Shown: piece after piece, positions 58,669-64,000 of the stretch
Numbering within the stretch: position 1 is the stretch's first letter
Layout of the letters: each line of letters starts with the position of its first letter
Assembly (NCBI RefSeq): GCF_009905375.1
Contig: NC_133647.1
Coordinates: forward strand, 3,037,847-3,101,846
Origin: Apium graveolens
Taxonomy: Eukaryota > Streptophyta > Magnoliopsida > Apiales > Apiaceae
Length of the DNA stretch: 64,000 bases
Direction of reading: 5' to 3'
Translations under genes and position numbers: made by a program
The notes under the pieces: generated by a model
Seen by the model: only the letters and a program-made list of their open reading frames with translations
The model's database searches: none
Told to the model about the DNA's origin: nothing

Positions 58669-60668
58669 TTAACAGACAGATGATTTACAGTACAACACTT
58701 TTCACAGATTTTTCTTGGAGCATACTTATCAGGTGTGTAGTTGTTATGCTTGTTAATCCATACTTTACCATTTCTATTGTTTTTCTTTTTAGCCTCTGTT
58801 TTACCCTCAATCTTTTCTAGTCTGTCATTCAATTGCTTGATAGACAGATGGCCAACATTCACTTTCTTCTCCTTCCTCACTTGACTAGATTCTCTTGAAA
58901 TGAAGTTTTTGGAAACTGATCCATATTTATCATTTAACTTGGCAAGTTTGACTTTACTCACAGGTTTGCTCACAGCCGACGGATGAGGATTTATGTCACT
59001 CGACGGATAATCCTTTTGATTATCCGACGGATGACTCTCATCATCCGTCGAGTCCATATATGTTAGCAATCCTTCAACCAAATTGGATTCCAGCTTCTCC
59101 TTATTCTTCTTCCAGGCTGCATCACAAAAGGACTCAATACCTTGAACTTTGGTGATTTGAGCATGAACATCTCTAGATGTTTTCCATGCCTTAATCACCT
59201 CTTGTTCTCGTTCAAGCTGCTTCTTCAAGATCTCTTCTTTCTTCAAGGACTCAGTTAATTCATCCTTAGCAATTTTACACTCAATTCTCAGTTTTTCAAA
59301 TTCAATGAACTGAGACTCTAGCACATTATTTCTCTCACTTAAAAACAAGATATTTTCTTTGATTTTAGCATGTTCCTTAGTGAGGGACTTAAGTGTAACA
59401 CGCAAATGATATAATTTTATAGACATGTCATTTATAGCATCATTACACTCAGCTTTAGATAAATGTGCAAGGTTAGTGGTGATTACTTGATTACTTGAAG
59501 AAGTTGTCTCCGTTTCATCAGACTTGGCCATTAGGGCTAGATTGACATAGCTGACATCCTCATCCTCATCCGGACCATCTGCTGCCCAGTCATTTTCTTG
59601 TGTAATGAAAGCCCTTTCCTTTTGTTTGAGAAAGTCAAAATATTTATGTTTATAATCCACAGGCTCAAACTTCTTCTTGCTGGAATCTGACTTTCTACAC
59701 TCACTGGCAAAGTGCCCTGCCAAGCCACATTTGAAACATTTGAATTTTGATTTATCCACCATGTTTCTATTTGGCTTAGCTGCTCCAAAGTTCTTCTTGA
59801 ACTTGAGCTTGGCAAATCTTCTGGAAAGAAATGTAAGATGTTCATCAATATCCTCCATGTCATCTTGGCTCAAAGAATCTTCATTTTCTGCTACCATCCC
59901 CTTGCCCTTGTTTTCACAGACCTTTGAAGTAGACTCAACAACTTCTATCTTCATCTCCTTCTCTTTCAATAACTCAACAACCAGTGCAATGGACCCTCCT
60001 TTCTTTCTCCCTTTCTCCATTCTTTCATCTTGCTCTATTTCAAGCTCATAAGTCTTTAGAATGCTATATAGTCTCTCTAGTGTAAACTCATTGTATTCTT
60101 GTGAGTTTCTCAAGGAGACTGTTATGGGTTTCCATTCTTTTGGTAGGGATATCAGAAACTTGAGTATAGAATCTTTAGTTTGGTAGACTCTTCCATGCAG
60201 CTTTAGAGCATTTAGTAGCTTTTGAAATCTACTAAAGATATCAGTGAGAGTTTCACTTTCTTCAAAGTGGAAATGCTCATATTGCTGAATTAGTAGCTGC
60301 ATCTTATTTTCTCTAACTTGTTCAGTGTCATCACAGATAATCTGAATTGTATCCCAAACTTCCTTGGCAGTTTTGCAATTGATGATGTTGTCAAACATGT
60401 CACCATCAACTCCATTAAACAGAATATTCATGGCCTTCTTATCCTTCCTGACTTGTTCAATATCAAGATCTGACCATTCATGCCTTGGCTTGGGAACTGA
60501 TGGCTCATTTCCAGTTGCAGCTCTTATTTGTACATGAGGGCCTCTTTCTATGCAATCTACATAGGCCTCATCTTGAGAAAGTAAATGAACATGCATCTTT
60601 ACCTTCCAGTGATGGTAATTATCTTTGTCCAAAAAAGGAATCTTGACTCCAACATCCTTCTTGTTCAT
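58590..60668 (-). CDS. Gag of element F (about 692 codons)
   Basis: Start chosen at MNKKDVGVKIPF, since the frame further upstream runs into the primer-binding site. Copia gag N-terminus: DNYHHWKVKMHVHLLSQDEAYVD, INCKTAKEVWDTIQIICDDTEQVR, QQYEHFHFEESETLTDIFSRF, LPKEWKPITVSLRN. CCHC knuckle CFKCGLAGHFASEC near residue 309 and a second, CEKCCTVNHLSVNC, near 656. A long coiled coil lies between (NNVLESQFIEFEKLRIECK ... KKQLEREQEVIKAW). Two motif words with their reverse complements fall in a Ser/Asp/His/Pro-rich linker at 58975-59055. The frame is open over nearly the whole gag. Confidence 0.9.
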   Translation of the reverse strand: MNKKDVGVKIPFLDKDNYHHWKVKMHVHLLSQDEAYVDCIERGPHVQIRAATGNEPSVPKPRHEWSDLDIEQVRKDKKAMNILFNGVDGDMFDNIINCKTAKEVWDTIQIICDDTEQVRENKMQLLIQQYEHFHFEESETLTDIFSRFQKLLNALKLHGRVYQTKDSILKFLISLPKEWKPITVSLRNSQEYNEFTLERLYSILKTYELEIEQDERMEKGRKKGGSIALVVELLKEKEMKIEVVESTSKVCENKGKGMVAENEDSLSQDDMEDIDEHLTFLSRRFAKLKFKKNFGAAKPNRNMVDKSKFKCFKCGLAGHFASECRKSDSSKKKFEPVDYKHKYFDFLKQKERAFITQENDWAADGPDEDEDVSYVNLALMAKSDETETTSSSNQVITTNLAHLSKAECNDAINDMSIKLYHLRVTLKSLTKEHAKIKENILFLSERNNVLESQFIEFEKLRIECKIAKDELTESLKKEEILKKQLEREQEVIKAWKTSRDVHAQITKVQGIESFCDAAWKKNKEKLESNLVEGLLTYMDSTDDESHPSDNQKDYPSSDINPHPSAVSKPVSKVKLAKLNDKYGSVSKNFISRESSQVRKEKKVNVGHLSIKQLNDRLEKIEGKTEAKKKNNRNGKVWINKHNNYTPDKYAPRKICEKCCTVNHLSVNCKTAMPTTIYVPPPFSNMNAMPFFL

Positions 60669-60712
60669 CTTGTTGTTTGTTGTGATCTTTAAACTCTTTT
60701 TCTTCAAGAGCT

Positions 60713-60725
60713 TGCTCTGATACCA
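60713..60725 (-). other. Primer-binding site of element F
   Basis: TGGTATCAGAGCA on the minus strand, two bases after the 5' LTR; initiator Met-tRNA type. Confidence 0.9.
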
Positions 60726-60727
60726 AT

Positions 60728-61713
60728 TGTTAGTCCCTAACAATGCAACAAGAATTACAGAAGGGGGTTGAATGGAATTCTTGAAACTTTTTCTGAATTA
60801 TAAAATATTATATCTTAATAATATATATAGGTGTTTGATTTGCTAAGTACGGAATAAGAGTTAGTTAAATCAAAACACAAAGTAATAAAAACACAAGTCT
60901 TTAAAACTTTCTGTTGGATTTGAATGTATCCACCATATATATATATATATCAAGAGAATCCTGTGAAGCTTGAATAGCTCACAGCTGCTTACAACTATAA
61001 GAACAACTAAACTTACAAAGTAATTCTAAGGATACAGCTTATAATTGCTTCTCTTTGAAAATGTATTGCTTAGTCTTGTTGTAGTTCTAATTGCTACTCT
61101 TGGTTTATATATCACCAAGATTACACAATAATAAGACAAGATAATAAAAAACAAAACCTATCAAGTCTAATACTACGCTACTTCATTACTCTATTCCAGC
61201 ATCTTTGAATATCTTCATAATAGCATGGAAATGGCAATGCTTCTTTGTTCTATCAAACCCAGTTGAATAGGCTTCCACATTCCTTTTGCATACACTCAAC
61301 GTATGTGACTGTGTTGTTATTGTCAACTGATGTTTGAATTGATTATCCGTCGGGTGCCTTGTTGATCATCCGTCGTGTAGTTATTTGGAACTTGACTTCA
61401 TTTCATTTATACAGAATTACAAGACATCATCTATGTACAATTAATCAACCTATTCTGCATATCTAATTAAACTCAACATGACTTATATGCTACCATAGAA
61501 TCTAAACAAAGGGGTTTGCAAAAATGTGCTTCATAACTTATTATTACACAAGCTACTCACTCGACGGATAACAAATCATCATCCGTCGGGACTATATTGA
61601 GTCATCCGTTTGGACTATATTCCTTATCCGTCGAGTGCTACATTTTTTACTAAGTTAAATCTACTAAGGTGTTTTGTTAATGAAATCATCAAGTTCACAA
61701 CATATTCACAACA
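60728..61713 (-). repeat. 5' LTR of element F (986 bp)
   Basis: TGTTAGTCCCTAACAATGC to TCACAACA on the plus strand; TATA segment 61105-61113; (AT)n run at 60938-60951; motif words at 61343-61635. Slightly shorter than the 3' LTR because one motif copy near 61345-61360 is missing. Confidence 0.92.
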
Positions 61714-62823
61714 TAGTGGTCAGCTCTATCTTCTTTTTCTTCCTTGGTTTCTTGACCAGATGACTCATTTCCTCACTCTGGTCTTTTTCACTCTCAGGTA
61801 TTACATACATGGTAAATTATTTTCTCTTCTTGTTACTAGCTCCACCCTTTTGAGAGGATGAAGCAGTTGGTTTCCTAGCTTCTAGTGTTTGAGATGAAAG
61901 GTTTTCAGTTGTAGTAGGCCCATGTGGGTTGTCTTGTTTAGGTTCTTCTACATGACCAAGGCCATAATTGTACTAGATATTGCACTGCTTCTCATGTCAG
62001 GAATTGGATAAGGGTAAGTTCTAAATTTCCTCAACATAAAGTCAGGAATATTTAGACTTACCTTTACATGGTTCATTGTATTTAGTGATCCAAATAGAAT
62101 TTTGGACACTTGTTTACAAATGCCTATTTGATTCATCTATGCTTTCAATTAAAAATATGTCATTTACTTTATGATTTAAAGCATACATAATAAATCTAGA
62201 GAAAAATATTTCTTTACCTCAACTTATTAAAGGCATGGTTAGCCTTGTGCTCAGCTCCTCAAGGATCAAACTTCCAACATCAAGATGTTTGTCATATACC
62301 ATTGAGTACACCAGCTTCTGGACTACACTTGAGATGTTATCATAGCCAGTATTTCTGCATGTGAATGCCCTGATAATAGAGTCAAATAAAAAAGACTACT
62401 CCTTTCTCAGGTTCTTCTTGTTTAGTCTGGCCATGTCAAACTTCTCACTCTATTTGATGAAGTCCATGAATTCAGCCAATTCTTGAAAAGTTATGGATTC
62501 AACCATGTTGTTAGTAGAAATGCCCAGAGCTTTGTTTATGTTATTTGCATTAAACTCAGCAGCCACACCCATGATTGTGCAAGTGAATATCATAAAATTG
62601 TTTGATTATCATTAATATTAGTGTAAATAACTACAGTGTTCCAGAGTTCATTGAGAACATCCAAGTATTGCACATGATTGTCTCTTGGTGCTCCTGCTAG
62701 ATAGGAATCAACCACAAACTTCACAAAGCACCTGAAATTGTCTAGTTCCTGTAATGGGTCAACAAACGCAAGATAGTTGGTTTTATCCTTGGGGATAAAA
62801 GCTCTTACAGTGTTTGAAGCCAT
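61714..62823 (-). pseudogene. Element E extra ORF, N-terminal piece
   Basis: The start is clear: ATG at 62821-62823, MASNTVRAFIPKDKTNYLAFVDP, after a TATA box and leader. The first 77 codons (62823-62590) are open: LDNFRCFVKFVVDSYL, LNELWNTVVIYTN. Further fragments lead to the F insertion at 61713. The N-terminal pattern (N-Y-x-A-F/I-V/L near residue 17) recalls the extra ORF starts of D and F. Homologous to copy G from about 62190 leftward. Confidence 0.68.
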
Positions 62824-62961
62824 TTGAGAGATTGGGTATTAGTGGGTTAGAGTTTTTGAAAGAGAGAAAGCTCAAAAAGTTTGAGAGTGGTGAAAAATTG
62901 CAGTGATTAGGTCAATTAAGATCTCAAAAGCATAAATAGGGGTTTTGTCGAGATGTCTGGG

Positions 62962-62969
62962 TATTTATA
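62962..62969 (-). promoter_or_regulatory. Internal TATA box of element E
   Basis: TATAAATA (CACTATAAATACCC) on the minus strand, 139 bases before the ATG at 62823, with a leader holding CTTTCTCTCTTTC. E-family motif words TCGAGATGTC / GTCGAGGTC / TCGAGAAGTC stand at 62947-62957 and 63055-63420, mostly upstream of it. Confidence 0.6.
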
Positions 62970-63690
62970 GTGTAGAGATGTGACTTCTTGATAAGAGAAT
63001 AATGAACGCTTTAAAAGTGTTGTAGAGAAGTCACGTGACTTAGAGAACTCATTTCGAGATGTCACTTTCTTGACTCTTGTCGAGGTCTAGATATTGACTT
63101 ATCGAGATGTTGTACAAATACACAGTTTGTCCTTTTGGACTAAATTATCCTAATTTATATTGAAAAATTCAACATATAATTAGAATTAATATTATATCAA
63201 AAGTATTTTACTGAAATAATTTACTAAATTAATTTATTTCAGTTCCGAGTTATTGAGAAGTCTAAAATTTGAACAGTACAAAACTCCATATCGATAAGTA
63301 TATCGAGATCTCTACATTGTTTGTCGAAAAGTCATGAAAAAACCTATCGAGAAGTCTATCGAGAAGTCATGAAAAAGACTTAACGAGAAATCATTTAGAG
63401 ACTTAAGACAAGTCATTCAGACTTACCGAGAACTCAGTTCTCTACATACTTTTTTTCTTACAAGAACCCGTCTTATATCAGTTTCACATATCAATAATGT
63501 GAACTAATATTTAGACAGTTATTCTTAGAATTTAGAAAAACTCCAAGTTAGATTTGTTTTTGAGAAATAAATATACAGAGAATTCTGAAATATTTATAAA
63601 TCATATTTCAGTTAATTTCTAATTAAATTAAATTTATTTTGATTTATTAAGAATTAATCTGCTGTAAAATGTTAGCTGAGTTCTTGCCTT
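62970..63690 (-). other. Spacer between pol and internal promoter of element E
   Basis: No coding frame. About ten TCGAG/TCGATA words with CTCTACAT neighbours occur at 63055-63450; the remainder is AT-rich. Confidence 0.55.
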
Positions 63691-64000
63691 AGGATGAAAA
63701 ATTTAGCATACCAATTTCACTTACAAGTCTAATAAAAGGTGCTTCATCCAAAGGTTTAGTAAAAATGTAAGCCAACTATTTTTCTGTGGGAACAAATATT
63801 AGCTCAATGGTACCATTTGCAACATGTTCTCAAATAAAATGGTACCTTACATCAATGTGCGTAGTTCTGGAATGATTAACGGGATTAGCAACAATAAATT
63901 TGAACTAGTATTGTCATACATGAAAGAAGTCTTCTGTAACACTAGGTTATAATCTTTTAGTTGATTTGTAATCCAAAGAACATGAGTACAACAACTTTCA
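63691..64000 (-). pseudogene. RNase H C-terminal part of element E, decayed
   Basis: Enters from the right edge. The minus strand encodes SCCTHVLWITNQLKDYN-like sequence at 63955-63998, the counterpart of [17 protein letters not shown] in D and F, then scattered matches to the DNTS, REHV and FTKPLDEA blocks down to about 63700. Broken by stops and frameshifts. It shows that pol of E lies to the right of the window. Confidence 0.7.

Larger units (their letters stand above)
48701..61713 (-). mobile_element. Element F: full-length F-family SIRE-type copia
   Basis: 13.0 kb with both LTRs (1001 and 986 bp), primer-binding site, gag, protease, integrase, RT, RNase H, internal promoter, extra ORF and polypurine tract on the minus strand. 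Target duplication GAGTG (48696-48700) and TAGTG (61714-61718), one mismatch, inside the extra ORF of E. Several frameshifts and stops in all coding parts. Confidence 0.94.
25610..64000 (-). mobile_element. Element E: E-family SIRE-type copia, interrupted by B(+D) and F; 5' part outside window
   Basis: The element's own sequence is 25610-28049, 47346-48700 and 61714-64000; the rest is inserted DNA. Read leftward: RNase H end, motif-rich spacer, internal promoter, extra ORF in three pieces, polypurine tract and 3' LTR. The pieces line up in order with copy G. Gag, most of pol and the 5' LTR lie beyond 64000. AATAC (25605-25609) is the expected left target duplication; its partner is outside. 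E is the oldest layer of the nest. Confidence 0.85.

Noticed and set aside
48696..61718. TAGTG versus GAGTG considered as evidence against a single insertion of F
   Set aside because: A one-base change in an old target duplication is common; both LTR ends and the continuity of the E extra ORF across the site support one insertion.

Overview
The window is repetitive DNA from a plant nuclear genome, very probably a eudicot with a large, retrotransposon-rich genome; the family or species cannot be fixed from the sequence. I see no host gene, rRNA, tRNA gene, CRISPR array or prokaryotic feature. Almost every base belongs to LTR retrotransposons, most of them Ty1/copia elements of the SIRE/Maximus type: pol is followed by a long extra ORF region in the position of the 'envelope-like' ORF. 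The copia elements fall into three families, named here D, E and F. One Ty3/gypsy element of the Tat lineage (with a second RNase H) is also present. All elements carry stops or frameshifts, so most coding entries are pseudogenes.

Layout: 1-5604, Ty3/gypsy Tat element on the minus strand, running off the left edge. 5605-13483, a left copy ('A') of DNA that recurs at 19832-32488. 13484-16201, a 5'-truncated F-family copia on the plus strand ('C'). 16202-about 21310, the 3' part of an E-family copia on the minus strand ('G'). 21311-25609, AT-rich DNA with no recognisable gene. 25610-64000 and beyond, an E-family element on the minus strand ('E') split by two insertions: a D-family derivative on the plus strand ('B', 28050-47345, target duplication GATAT) and an F-family element on the minus strand ('F', 48701-61713, GAGTG/TAGTG). 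B's own 3' LTR is split by a full-length D-family element on the minus strand ('D', 33768-47076, target duplication CCATA). The nest is therefore D in B in E, plus F in E.

Copies A and B-plus-flank are best explained as a tandem duplication with a period near 19.0 kb. Its junction at about 13483 fuses a D-family extra ORF in frame to F-family integrase/RT, giving an 883-codon chimeric ORF. Copy A later lost 4.8 kb and received the gypsy element; the empty site is still present at 19832.

The most interesting signal is shared by the three copia families. (1) In elements D, E and F the extra ORF after pol is preceded by its own TATA box and a CT-rich leader, so it probably has an internal promoter separate from the LTR. 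Copies A and B keep this promoter but have lost the start of the ORF. (2) Each family carries a private short motif: ATCCGTCGRG in F, GACTTGTCGATATCTC-like in E, and AAGTTCTGAT in D. The motif is reiterated in either orientation and clusters upstream of both the LTR TATA box and the internal TATA box, with further copies in poorly constrained protein linkers. This looks like a family-specific cis-regulatory code shared by two promoters of one retroelement; the sequence pattern is seen directly, the function is inferred.
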